A stretch of 64,000 nucleotides of DNA from the NCBI GenBank assembly GCA_016081115.2, contig JABTTQ020002203.1, forward strand, positions 62,001 through 126,000, read 5' to 3'. Below, piece after piece: positions 23,187-35,700 of this stretch. This stretch comes from Rehmannia glutinosa. Taxonomy: Eukaryota > Streptophyta > Magnoliopsida > Lamiales > Orobanchaceae. Each line of letters starts with the position of its first letter. Positions within the stretch are counted from its first letter, which is position 1. The notes below the pieces were generated by a model that saw only the letters and a program-made list of their open reading frames with translations, searched no databases and had not been told where the DNA came from. A program made the position numbers and the translations under genes.

Positions 23187-26100
23187 TGTCACGCCCCAAA
23201 CGGGACGCGACGACGACCCACAACTTAAATACAAATAAACCAAGCGATCTGAGCGAATATCAACGAAATCCCAATGAAACAGAGTCAAATAGCAAAGGAA
23301 ATAAAATAACATAAGTACAAATTACAACTTACGGTCCCACAAATATCCGAATTACATCCCGAAATCAACTAAAGATAACAACTTAATAGTCAAAGGGTCC
23401 TACGCCCTTGATTCTGAACGGAATGAAAAGAAAATAAAAGAGTCCAACAAAGTAAATAAAAGAAACAAGTCCAAATGACATCAACAATAAAAGATAGTAA
23501 GTCCAACAAGCGGTACGGAGCTCGATCCGTGGTTGGTTCAAAATCTTTAACGAAGTCCTCATCTAAAGGTTAGAAAGAAAAGGTGGGGATGAGACAAAAA
23601 TCTCGATGGATGGGGTGATCGTGTGCAAGTGTGGCGATATATAGTTAATGCGAGAAAACAGATTGTATGAAAATGCGTGAGATATGATGCATGAACTCAC
23701 ACACTGATCCACAAGCGTCGTGATAAAATATTTAAGTAATATACTTATACGATTTAAGAAAACGATTCGTGGTCACACAAACACTCTGTGATTCATGCAA
23801 GACGGGTAGGATTGCGTCACGGAATGTAACGTCAATCCTATGCAAGACAATTAATGGTTGCGACGGTTTGTAGCGCCAACCAATGCAATACAAGTAGCGG
23901 TTTGTATGACAGATTTGTAGCGCCAACCAAACGGGTCCGATTAACTCCGGAATCGTGTGGATCGGACATCGATTCCTTCGTTCTTCCTTGTAACTCCCGA
24001 GCAAGATGGTCCAAGACTGTCACCTTATCGCTCCATAGGTAAAGACAAATCCACACTTTGGAGCTAGCAAGACTCGGATTTGTCGTAATCATGGTTATAC
24101 CTCAGTACTACGACCCGCTTCCCTTGGACAAACTCCGTCCCTCGATTTGCGGGATTAGGGACGATTGGGCGGAAGAGTGGAATAGAAGCCGAGCTGCCGG
24201 TTCCATCCCCGCGTATCCATTCCGATTTGTGAGCTCGACACACCAAGTTGACTCGGCAGGAAAGTAAAAACAAGTTCAGGTAGTCAACCAGGTAGTGAGT
24301 ATTATTGATTTAGGGAAGCGATTCGGGAAAATTTTGAAAATCGCGAGTGGCAATTATGGCGTTGGTGGAGCTATTTGGATGAAGACGATTATCGAAGGAT
24401 AAGCAATCTTCGATATCTTGAAAGATTAGGTAGAACATAAGTCCCGTTATAGATTCAAAATCGCAAGGAGGAAGTCGCTCGCGTCGGGTATTAATCGGTC
24501 AAAGACGATCCGATAAGTCAAGGGTTTTTGAGAAAATAAAATATTTTAATTAAATATCAAAGTCAGAAGGGCCATGGCTGTTTCTTGAAAAGGAAATAAT
24601 TTGAGTTAGGTCCTTGATAAAAGAAAATTTTACAATTAGCCCCATTTTGTAAAATCCAATACGTTTGGGGTTAAAATTTGAACAAATAAATATCCCGACC
24701 TTGAAAAATTATGAGGTCAGTTCCTAAATTTTCTAAATTGTTCAGAGATTCAGGTTTTTAAAGTTTTGGGGTCAAGTTTTTATAAAATTCTCACATTGGC
24801 CCCAAATTTGTTAAAATTATCATTTCGCGCCCTAAGTTTAAAATAATTAGAACTCACAAACCGGAAGGGCTTTTAATGTGATTCCAGTTGGAAAGTGTTA
24901 CTAAGGTTAGTAGTATATTGGGACAAAAACAGTTTTTAAAAGAAATAAGTGTAGGTCCTGTAACTTTTGAAAATCTCATTTTTGTCCCATTTTGAAATAA
25001 TTGTCTTTAAGGCTTTTAGGGGTCCAATTGTTATGAAATTTGAACCTTGGGTCTAAAATATAATTAAGTTATAGTTACATTAGTAATTCCAGGTACATGG
25101 GCTGTATAAGTCCTGGTAATTTCATTTGGGTCCTCAAGTTTAATCTTTTACAATTTAGTCCCTCAATTTTAGTAAAATTACTTTCCAAGCTCTAAACACT
25201 TGGATTTTTGGAATACACTTAAAATATGTCATTTCCAGTCCCTTAAGAGTGAAAATTTTAAATTTTAAAATTAAGGTCTGGTACAGTTTCAAAAATTACA
25301 AAGTAGCCCTTAAACTTCTCAAATTTTACAATCTAGTCCTTGGGCTTTTAAAGGTTGATTTTATTTATCTTAAAACTCTTAAAACTTTATTAAAATGTCC
25401 AAAAGTCATTTTGGAACCTGAGTACAGTCCCAAAATTCGAAATTTGCAGAGGGGTCCCTTAAATTTTATTTTCTTGCAATTTAGTCCACCAACTTTCCAT
25501 TTTTGCATTTTAAGTCCAAAAATTGAAATTTAATCAATTATGCTCGACTTGTCCAGGTTATAAGTCATCCAAAATATGGATTTCAAAGATCATACACATG
25601 CATGTCCAATTCATACAAGAATTCATCAAATAGAACATTAAATTGTACATGCATGCACCTAAATTTCAATAATTAGCATTTTTAGCAACACTTGAGAAAT
25701 TTCACAACTTGATACATAAAATTAACATGCAATACATAAAATATACATATCTCAAGGGCTCATGATCAAAATTCTACATGCATTTTAATAAAAACACCTA
25801 GAAGTTGGAAAGTATTTTTCCACCCACCTTAAAATGGAAAGTTGTGAAATAAAAGGGAAAATTTCACAACTTTGGATGAGGTCACTTAGGTCAGCCCCTA
25901 AGTCAAGAAATATCAAAAATTTGGAGTTAGAAAAATGAGAGAAAAATTAAGGAGAAAAAGAAGGAGATAAGAAAATTAGAAAGACTACACTTTACCTTGT
26001 GTAGTAGGTGATTGGAGACTAGTTGAAGCTTCAAATTTGGAAATTTTGGTTCAACTCCAAAATCACCTAAGGTCAGCCCCTATTTCTCAAAAATGAAAAA

Positions 26101-27405
26101 TGGGTGTTAAAATTTGAAAAAAATAGGAAGAAGAAGAAAGAAGGGCTCACAGTGTCCAATTCTTACCTTGTAGTCCAAATTTCTCTACTAGTTATTCTTC
26201 AAGTCTTCTAATTTCACCACCATGCATGCATGTCTCCAAGTGGTCTTCTAAGTACCTCAAAATCCAAAATATAAACTTAAATTAAAAGGAGAAGGTGATG
26301 AGTAGCAAGATTTTAAGTTGAATTGAGGAGTGAAATTTCTTACCTTGAGATAGGGGTGTTCGAATTTTTGGTGTTTAAGTGGTAAGATTGTTTGTTTTGG
26401 TTTAGATGTTTGAAGAAAGAAAATATGTTTGATGTTAGGAAGAAGATGTTCTTGAAGATATGAAGATGGGTTTGAAGATGTGAAGGACTTGTGTTTGAAT
26501 ATTTGAAGATGTGAAGAAGTGGTACTTGAAGATATGAAGAACTTATGTTGAAGATTTGAAGATATGAAGAGTTGGTGTTTGAAGGTTTGAAGATGTGAAT
26601 GATTTTGTGTTTGAATATTTGAAGATGTGAATGATTTTTAGAGAGAGATTAGAGAGCGGTTGGAGAAAAGGCTTGAGAATTAAAATGTGTTGGATGAAAA
26701 ATGAATTTTTTGTATAAAAATGCCATTTTGGCCGTCCAAATGGGGAGAGAGGGAGAGGAATTTTTTTGTTTAATTTTGTGTCTTGCAAATTGTCTCTTGC
26801 ATGGAGACGAAAGGGTGGTCAAAGGTATGGGCAAGGTATGGGAAGAGAAGGAATGTTGGGAAGACTCCAACATGTTGGGAAGTTTAATAATGAAGAATTT
26901 ATATGTGAGATAATGTGTATAATGTTTGAATTAATGGTATAATTATACACAAGATGACTAATAATATAAGTTGTAAGTGTACAAGAGTTGGATGATATTT
27001 CTACTCCAAAAATCATCACCAATGTCGTCCACTATAGGGGTAATATGGTAATTCCAAATATTTTTTTTGTCCCAAATTTGATGATAATAGATGAAATATA
27101 TCAATCTCCAAAATAATTAGTGATTTCCTTGATCACTTATAAGTCTCATGATCATTTATACTAAATCAAATTCTTAATTCTATAAGGTAAAAGTCTCTAA
27201 AATAAATAGTCTCTTAAAATTCTAAGGTGACTAATAAATACAAAAATAGTAATAATTATCAATCAAGTGATCATAAATGCAAAATAGAACTAATAAATGA
27301 TCATGATCACTAGTAATAATTACCCGTCAAAGTGACGCGGTAGTCGATCAATGACATAGACGACAAAAGAATCAATTATATGTCGAAAAAATCGGGGGCT
27401 TTACA
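23187..27405 (-). repeat. 5' LTR of the Tekay-type element
   Basis: Runs from TGTCACGCCCC (23187) to ATCGGGGGCTTTACA (27405) in plus coordinates. The outer end reads TTTACA where the partner LTR has TTCACA. Close to the 15321-19518 LTR throughout, supporting that both belong to one insertion although the outer flanks show no duplication. Confidence 0.9.
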
Positions 27406-28233
27406 GAATGAGAGTGAAAAGTAAAGTGAAAATTTAAAGTGGGATAATTTGTTTCGGCTTTATCCAAATGAAGTGGGATAATTTGCTTCGGCTTTATCCA
27501 AGTGATGTGGGTTAATTTGCTTCGGTTTTATCCAAGTGATGTGGGATAATTTGCTTCGGCTTTATCCAAGTGATGTGGGATAATTTGCTTCGGCTTTATC
27601 CAAGTGAAGTGGGATAATTTGCTTCGGCTTTATCCAAGTGATGTGGGATAATTTGCTTGGCTTTATCCAATTGAAAGTGGAAGTAAATTTAATAAGACAA
27701 TAATAATGCTTGACTAATTCTGACAATTCTAACATAATGGTTAATGGAAATCTTTATACAAACAACGAGACAAAGTCATATGCACTTCATGCATTAATTT
27801 CCATGAAACTATTTTCCGTGCATAAAACAAGCCACACTCGCGCACCAAGCACCCACCCATCGAGAATTTTTGTCTCACCCCACATTTTTTCAACGGCCGG
27901 TGATGATCCACCATATTATGAAGACGTCAACGAAGATGATCAAGTGACGGATTAATCCCTAGACTTAGTTTGTCGATCTACCCTTAAATTTCGTTTATGA
28001 ATAGTTGCTATGTTGGATGTAATAGAGGGCGTAAGACCTCTTTCGCTTAGACAAATGGATTTTAATAATATTTCCGCTGCGACTATTGACTCTGTTTCCG
28101 AGAGGTTATGAAGAACTATGTCTATTTGAGAATTAATATTGCTCAAATATTTGGTGAATTGTATTCTCAAATGGGAGAACTGACGTGAGTTACCATTGGG
28201 TAGAGGCTCCAAATTTTTGGGGCGTACAAAAAT
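27406..28233 (+). repeat. Outer solo LTR, right part (TSD AAAAT)
   Basis: Continuation of the LTR begun at 13882. It shares with the solo LTR at 32741-37040 the text TTTTTGTCTCA, then a GAAGACGTCAACGAAGATGA-like block (GAGGACTTCGTTGAAGATG there) and GGGCGTAAGACC, and ends GGGGCGTACA at 28228. The next five bases (28229-28233) are AAAAT, the same as 13877-13881. This proves that 13882-28228 is one insertion opened by the 12-kb element. LTR length without the insert is about 2.26 kb. Confidence 0.8.
27435..27680. repeat. 34-bp tandem repeat, about 7 copies
   Basis: The unit is about 34 bp, built as AAGTGATGTGGGATAATTTG followed by CTTCGGCTTTATCC. Copies vary by one to three bases (GATGTG or GAAGTG), and the first and last are partial. 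It lies inside the right part of the outer solo LTR. Confidence 0.9.
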
Positions 28234-29060
28234 AGTCAAATTCCATTGCAATTAAATACAAACTCCAATAGTATAGCGTATCTTTCTAAAACTTTATGAA
28301 ATTTAAAAAACTATATTATATTAGTTTTTAGTTTATTATGTATAACTTTTAAAAACATAAGTTAATGCTAAAAGAAATCCAAACATAAAAGTTAATTAGT
28401 ATTATATTTAATTATTGAAGATTGACACGTAAAAATTGTATACTTATTTTTTCTTTCATAAGATTGTCTTTGGTTTATTATTTATTAAATAAAGATATTT
28501 TGTGTGCAATTGAATAGAGTTTCAAAACTCAGATTTCGACTTGTCACTTTTTCATTATTTTATTTAATACCGACTCTCGATGAAAATAATGGATTAAGTT
28601 TTTATATATTAGGTTAATGTTTATTATTTTTAAGACAATCGGAAATAGGAGGACTACAAACTTTAAGTTTAAGTGCTAATGAAAAATATTAACTTTGTCA
28701 CTAGAATTAAAATAATATATGATTTTTTTACATATATATTATATTGTAATTTTTTTTTACATTTCTTTAATCAAAGAACTGAGATAGAATAAAAGAAGTA
28801 AGCACATGAAATATAAGAATTTGACTAACCTTTTTTTTTATTTTACTTGAATAACAATAATGAGATAAAATGATGATATTATGATGGATTTTGGTATAAT
28901 ATTTAATTATTTTTTCTATTAATGCGATAACTTTCATGTGATTTACTAATCATTAGCTTATGATTTATAAGCTAAATTATTTATCGATTATGTAAAATGC
29001 ATCCAATGCTAAAAGAATTCGAAAATCATGTAAGAGAAAAGACTTTTTCTAACCATAATG
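28234..29060. other. AT-rich spacer before the Helitron helicase
   Basis: No gene. The replication-initiator (Rep/HUH) domain that precedes the helicase in intact Helitrons was looked for here and not found. Confidence 0.4.
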
Positions 29061-29064
29061 AATA

Positions 29065-31324
29065 AAAGATGGTCTCGCTCGGAAGCAATGTGGCGAATTT
29101 TTGAGTTTAATTTGAATGAAATATATCCAGCAGTTATTAACTTGCCACTTCACCTCCCAAATCAACAATGTGTGACTTATTGGGAAAATCAGAATTTATA
29201 AAATATTTTGAGCTGGGATCATGTCTCCAAAACAATGCTTACAGAGTTTTTTTTCCATTTGCTCCAAAAGTGAAGAGGCGAGGAAAATATCTTTACCGGG
29301 AATTTAGGAGCATTATGTGGGACAAGTAAGGTAAATGTTGGAAGGAAAGAAAGAAAAGAGATGTCATTGGCTGTATTTTTTTTTTTTTTTTGTAAGATGT
29401 CATTGGCTGTATAAATACTGCAAACCCCAGTGAAGGTGAAAGATATTATCTAAGATTACTTTTGAATCATGTCAGAGGACCAACGTCTTTTGAAGATTTG
29501 CTAACGGTGAATGGTGTACGTTGCTCATGCTTCAAGGAAGCAGCACAAAAAAGAGGATTGCTTGAATCTGATTTTAGTGTAATTGAATGCTTAAATGAAG
29601 CTGTCACTTTTTAAATGCCAAATGAATTGCGAAGATTATTTGCAATCATATTGATATATTGTGCACCAACAGATGTAGAGTTCTTTGGGATACATACTAT
29701 GAAGCAAACGCGATGATTTTAGAAGAGACTCAAAGACCTCATTTGAACTACAAGTTGCAAAAACTTTAAAAAGTTTGGATTTTTCTTGCAGAGCATGGAA
29801 AAAGCATAAGTTCATTTGATCTTCCAGATATCCCTATTGATATGAATAACATGGAGAATGATTTTCGTGAGAGAGGTACAAGATGAAATGTCCATTGAAA
29901 TACCTCCAGGAAGATTACGGTTTGAGGAAAATTGAATATTGAGCAACACAAAGCTTTTTGATGATCCTAGATTGCATAAAGAAGGGAAATGGAGGAATTT
30001 CTTTTATTAATGGGGGGTGGGCGGAAAAACATTCTTATACCGTGCATTATTATCTCATCTTAGATCCAAGAATTTAATAGCACTTGCAACTGCAACGTCT
30101 GGAGTTGATGCCGCAATAATGCCTGGAGGGAAAACATCACATTCACGCTTTAAAATACCAATAGATTCAAATGAATCAAGTGAATGCACTATATCGAAGC
30201 AAAGTGGGGATGCAGATCTATTGCGTATAGCACAACTTATATTATGGGATGAAGCACCAATGGCAAAACGATGGGCTATTGAGAATGTTGATAAACTATT
30301 AAAAGACGTAATGGGAAATAAAGATGATTTTGGTGGAAAAGTCATAGTTTTTGGTGGAGATTTTAGACAAGTATTACAGTTGTTCCTAGGGCAACAATCC
30401 ATCAAACTATCTATGCAAGTTTGGTCAAATCATATTTGTGGCCTAAAATGAGGAAAATTACTTTAACAAGAAACATGAGGTCAAGGAATGATCCGAATTT
30501 CAGTGAATTCTTGCTAAGAGTTGGAAATGGTGAGGAACCAATTGATCATGAAGGTAATATAGAAATCCCGAACAAATGATTATTGAGTATGACAATGAAG
30601 AAGACTCAATACAAATGACTTATAAGGGCTATTTTCCCGGCGTTGGATAAAAATTCCCATTCACTCATTACATGATAAGTCGAGCAATATTATTTTGCTA
30701 AAAACGAGCATGTTGATAGATTGAATGACAATTTGATCTCTATGTTTTCTGGAGAAGCAAGAACATTTAGCAACTTTGATGAAGCTATTGATGACACAAA
30801 CAACTATTACGAAGAGGATTTCTTGAACTCATTAACTCCAAATGGGTTACCTCCTCATAAGTTGGTGCTAAAACGAAAATGCCCAATAATTCTTTCAAGA
30901 ACTGGATCCTTCAAATGGATTATGTAACGGTACAAGAATGGTGTATCGGGATTTTAGGAATAATGTAATTGATGCCGAGATTGTCCTTGGGCAGCATAGT
31001 GGAAAGCATGTGTTTATACCTAGAATACCACTTTCACCAGTTGAGAACGAAGGTTATCCATTTCAATTTAGGCGTAAACAATTTTCAATTAGACTTTGCT
31101 TTGCTATGACAATCAATAAAGCTCAAGGACAAACACACGAACGTTGGTGTCTATTTGCCACAATCAGTGTTTTCTCACGGTCAATTATATGTTGCTCTCT
31201 CGGAGGAACTTCAATGTCTACAACTAAAGTTTTGATTAAACTAGGACCATGCAAATGGAAGGGGAGATTCGAAAATAAAAAATATTGTGTACAAACAAGT
31301 TTTGAGTGCGGTACAAATATTTGA
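29065..31324 (+). pseudogene. Helitron helicase (PIF1-like) relic
   Basis: Helitrons move by rolling-circle replication with a RepHel protein; this is its helicase half. Blocks appear in order over several frames: NLPLHLPNQQCVTYWENQN (about 29140), RGPTSFEDLLTVNGVRCSCF (about 29480), Walker A-like GVGGKTFLYRAL (30014), ALATATSGVDAAIMPGGKTS, HSRFKIPID, ILWDEAPMAKR (Walker B, DE), VIVFGGDFRQVLQ (motif III), FDEAIDDTNNYYEEDFLNSL (30775), LTPNGLPPHKLVLKRKCPI, RKQFSIRLCFAMTINKAQGQ (motif V/VI, 31075). The longest open pieces are 30017-30451, 30721-30927 and 30938-31324. Frameshifts and stops separate them, and a small poly-T insertion interrupts the 5' part at 29376. The Rep domain is absent. Identification is secure; activity is excluded. 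Confidence 0.92.
29359..29411 (-). mobile_element. Tail-only retroinsertion with 17-bp TSD
   Basis: AGATGTCATTGGCTGTA occurs at 29359-29375 and again at 29395-29411. Between the copies lie only 16 T and GTA. This is what target-primed reverse transcription leaves when a LINE or SINE copy is cut back to its poly(A) tail (minus orientation). It splits a conserved helicase block. Confidence 0.75.
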
Positions 31325-31939
31325 CACTTACGTTATTAATGTTGCTAAATTTTATTTTTGTCTTCATTATTAATGTTGTTAATTTTTATTTTTATTAGGA
31401 CAATAAAATATCAAAGAATGACTCACTTTATTGCAAAAGTTCTGATACCTATCAATAAGGTAATGTGATAACAAAATTATTATTTTGTATTTATGGTTAT
31501 ATTCCATTATAATTGTGTAATAATATAATATAAAAAACATATGCTTATGTAAAACTTCAAACATTTACATATACTTTATTTTAAATTTTTAAAAGCATAT
31601 TTTTAGTATTAAATAAGGGTCCTATTTAACTTACAAAATAATCTAAATTTGTGCAAGTCGCCGACCTTTAATCTCTCAGAAATAATTCTCATATATATTA
31701 AGTACAAGGTATAGTTGAAATAGAGTTGAAAGAGAACTCTTGCTTTGCAAAGAGATTAGTCAAAAAATTAATGTCCTATTGTAGTGTCTCAACTTGTATT
31801 TTTCGCAATACTTAATTTCTTCATGTCAGTAGGGCATATCTTTATCTATTTTAAGCATTGTGAATTTTTAATAGGGTTCACCATATTTGACTCGATATTT
31901 AAATGAGAATGACCATATTTGACTCGATATTTAAATGAG

Positions 31940-32033
<94 letters not shown>

Positions 32034-32740
32034 CAGTTGAGATCATTCTCTCTTACAAATATGTAATACGTTTAAACATAGATCATGCAAACCCATTTGC
32101 TAAGAAAAGGACAAAGGACTTAGTTGCATCATTTAGAGAATAATTAGTACCAATAAACATAATAATCTTAGTGGAAGTTATTAAAGTATTATCATATACA
32201 TGGTTTCTTAGCGCAAATAAGTCGTCTTCATTCTTTTTGGCTTTAATCACATGTAACTGATTGTGCTACGATTCAAAAGAACTCAGTAATATTGTACTTG
32301 TATCTTTTATATAGGGTTCTGGGCACGCTTCTCTTTAAAATTAATCATTTACGTGAAAATTGAATAATGATCAAGTTATTAAGGAATTCAAGTCATATCA
32401 GCTATTTGAGTTCGATTCCCATAATACCCATTTCCTTCCAAGATATGTCTTAAAAAAAAAACAACCAGACCAACACTCATACGTTCGGGGTATTACACGG
32501 AAACTAATAATATAAAGAAGTAAACTCAGAACAATTCATACGTGTTAGGGTTCTCGAGGGTCTTCTCTCTTCATATTTGTCGGGATTCTATATTTGTAAA
32601 TTAATTTGTTTTTTTTATAAAATCTTATATTTTAATTGGATATGCTTAGTAGGTGACCTAAGTTTGAATGAGCTTAAATAATTGAGTCAAACGTGAATAT
32701 AGTTTGGGTAACTCGATCTTTGTACACCTTTTATCAATAT
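31325..32740. other. AT-rich spacer, microsatellite inside
   Basis: No gene recognised. A roughly 32-bp direct duplication containing ATATTTGACTCGATATTTAA lies at about 31883-31941, immediately followed by the (CT)n array. Confidence 0.4.
31944..32030. repeat. (CT)n microsatellite, about 43 units
   Basis: Uninterrupted CT dinucleotides over about 87 bp. The open frame coding for alternating Arg-Glu on the minus strand here is only the repeat. Confidence 0.97.
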
Positions 32741-35700
32741 TGTGAAGCCCCGATTTTTCCGAACATATAATTGATTCTTATTGTCGTCTATGTAATTGAT
32801 CGACTATTTTACCGCGTCACTTTGACGGGTAATTATTAATAATATATATTTGTATTTTATTTAATTTTATTTATTACTTGTGATCATGATCATTTATTAG
32901 TTCTATTTTGCATTTATGATCACTAGATTGATCGTTATTACTATTTTGTCTTTATTAGTCACCTTAGAATTTTAAGAGACTATTTATTTTAGAGATTTTT
33001 ACCTTATAGAATTAAGAATTTGATTTAGTATAAGTGATCATGAGACTTATAAGTGATCAAGGAAATCAGTAATTATTTTGGAGATTGATATATTTCAACT
33101 ATTATCATCAAATTTGGGACAAAAAATATATATATATATATATATATGGAATTACCATAGTACCCCTATAGTGGACGGCCATGGTGATGATTTTTGGAGT
33201 AGAAATATCATCCAACTCTTGTACACTTACACCTTATATTAGTCATCTTGTGTATAATTATACCATTAATTCAAACATTATACATATCATCTTATACATC
33301 AATTCTTTATTACTATTTTTCCCAACATGTTGGAGTCTTCCCAACATTCCCTCTCTTCCATACTTTGACTATTCTAATTGTCTCCATGCAAGAGACAATT
33401 TGCAAGACACAAAATTAATCAAAAATCCCTCTTCCCCCCCCCCCTAATGTGGACGGCCACATTGAGAAAAAATGAACAAATTTTGTTCATTTCATTAAAC
33501 ACATTCTAATTCTCAAGCTAATTCTCCTCCTTCTCTCTAACCTCTCTCTAAAAATTATTCACATCTTCAAATATTCAAACACAAAATCATTCACATCTTC
33601 AAACCTTCAAACACCAACTCTTCACATTTTCAAATCTTCAACATAAGTTCTTCATATCTTCAAGTACCCCTTCTTCACATCTTCAAATATTCAAACACAA
33701 GTCCTTCACATCTTCAAACCCATCTTCATATCTTCAAGAACATATTCTTCCTAACATCAAACATACTTTCTTTCTTCAAACATCTAAACCAAAACAAACA
33801 ATCTTACCACTTAAACACCAAAAATTCGAACACCCCCTATCTCAAGGTAAGAAATTTCACTCCTCAATTCAACTTAAAATCTTGCTACTCATCACCTTCT
33901 CCTTTTAATTTAAGTTTATATTTTGGATATTGAGGTACATAGAAGACCACTTGGAGACATGCATGCATGGTGGTGAAATTTGAAGACTTGAAGAATAACT
34001 AGTAGAGAAATTTGGACTACAAGGTAAGAATTAGACACTAGAACCCTTCTTTCTTCTTCTTTCTATTTTATTCAAATTTTAACACCCGTTTTTCATTTTT
34101 GAGAAATAGGGGCTGACCTTAGGTGATTTTGGAGTTGAACCAAAAATTTCAAATTTGAAGCTTCAACTAGTCTCCAATCACCTACTACACAAGGTAAAGT
34201 GTAGTCTTTCCAATTTTCTTATCTCCTTCTTTCTTTCCTTAATTTTTCTCCCATTTTTCTAAATCCAATTTTTGATATTTCTTGACATAGGGGCTGACCT
34301 AAGTGACCTCATCCAAAGTTGTGAAATTTTCCCTTTTATTTCACAACTTTCCAATTTAAGGTGGGTGGAAAAATACTTTCCAACTTTTAGGTGTTTTTAT
34401 TAAAATACATATAGAATTTTGATCATGATCCCTTGAGATATATAATCTATATATTGCATGTCAATTTTATGTATCAAATCATGAAAATTCTCAAGAGTTG
34501 CTCAAAATTGCTATTTATTGAATTTTAGGTGCATGCATGTACGATTTAATGTTCTATTTGATGAATTTTTGTATATATTGGACATGCATGTGTATGATCT
34601 TTGAAATCCATGTTTTGGATGACTTATAACCTGTACAAGTCGAGCATAATTAATTAAATTCCAATTTTGGACTTAAAAATGCAAAAATGGAAAATTGGTG
34701 GACTAAATTGCAAGAAAATGAAAGTTAAAGGACCCCTCTGCAAATTTTGATTTTTGGGACTGTACTCAGGTTCAAAAATGACTTTTGGACATTTTAATAA
34801 AGTTTTAAGAGTTTTAAGATAAATAAAATCAACCTTTAAAAGCCCAAGGACTAGATTGTAAAATTTTGAAAGTTTAAGGGCTACTTTGCAAATTTTGAAA
34901 CTGTACCAGACCTTAATTTTAAAATTTGAAATTTTTACTCTTAAGTTACTGGAAATGATATATTTTAAATGTATTCCAAAAATCCAAGTGTGTAGGGCTT
35001 GGAAAGTAATTTTTCTAAAATTGAGGGACTAAAGTGTAAAAGACTAACTTGAGGACCCAAATGAAATTTCCAGGCCTTATGCAGCCCATGCACCTGGAAA
35101 TACTAACTTAACTGTAACTTAATTATATTTTGGACCCAAGGTTCAAATTTCATAACAATTGGACCCCTAAAGGCATTAAAGGCAATTATTTCAAAATGGG
35201 ACAAAAATGATATTTTTAAAAGTTAAAGGACCTACACTTATTTCTTTTAAAAACTGCTTTTGTCCCAATATCCTACTAACCTTAGTGACATTTTCAACTG
35301 GAATTACATTAAAAACCCTTCCGGTTTGTGAGTTCCAATTATTTTAAACTAAGGGCTGAAATGACAATTTTTACAAATTTGGGGCCAATGTGAGAATTTT
35401 ATAAAAACTCGACCTCAAAACTTTAAAACCTGAATCTCTGGACAATTTGGAGAATTTAGGAACTGACCTCATAATTTTTCAAGGTCGGGATATTTATTTA
35501 TTCAATTTTAACCCCAAAAGTTTTGATTTTTACAAAACGGGGCGAAATTGTAATTTTTCTTTTATAAAGGACCTAACTCAAACTATTTTACCTTTTACTA
35601 AAATAGCCCTGGACCCTCTGACTTGGAGATTTAATTAAAGTATCTTATTTTCTCAAAAACCCTTGACTTATCGGACCGATTCGACCGATCAATACCCGAT

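Larger units (their letters stand above)
15321..27405 (-). mobile_element. Tekay/Del-type Ty3/gypsy element, two LTRs, gutted pol
   Basis: Two LTRs of 4198 bp (15321-19518) and 4219 bp (23187-27405) enclose only 3668 bp of internal DNA, read on the minus strand. Order from the 5' LTR: primer-binding site, gag N-terminus, RT, RNase H, integrase, C-terminal domain, polypurine tract. This order (integrase after RNase H) is Ty3/gypsy. The C-terminal module after integrase and the very long LTRs point to the Tekay/Del chromoviruses. Most of gag, the protease and the RT N-terminus are deleted, and pol has many frameshifts, so the copy cannot act alone. The 5-bp flanks GCACA and GAATG do not match, unlike the other insertions here. 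Confidence 0.9.

Noticed and set aside
31846..32046. ORF with long Arg-Glu repeat
   Set aside because: Direct translation of the (CT)n microsatellite.
33434..33445. C11 run as a regulatory G-quadruplex
   Set aside because: Single homopolymer not present in the other LTR copies; probably slippage or a base-call artefact.
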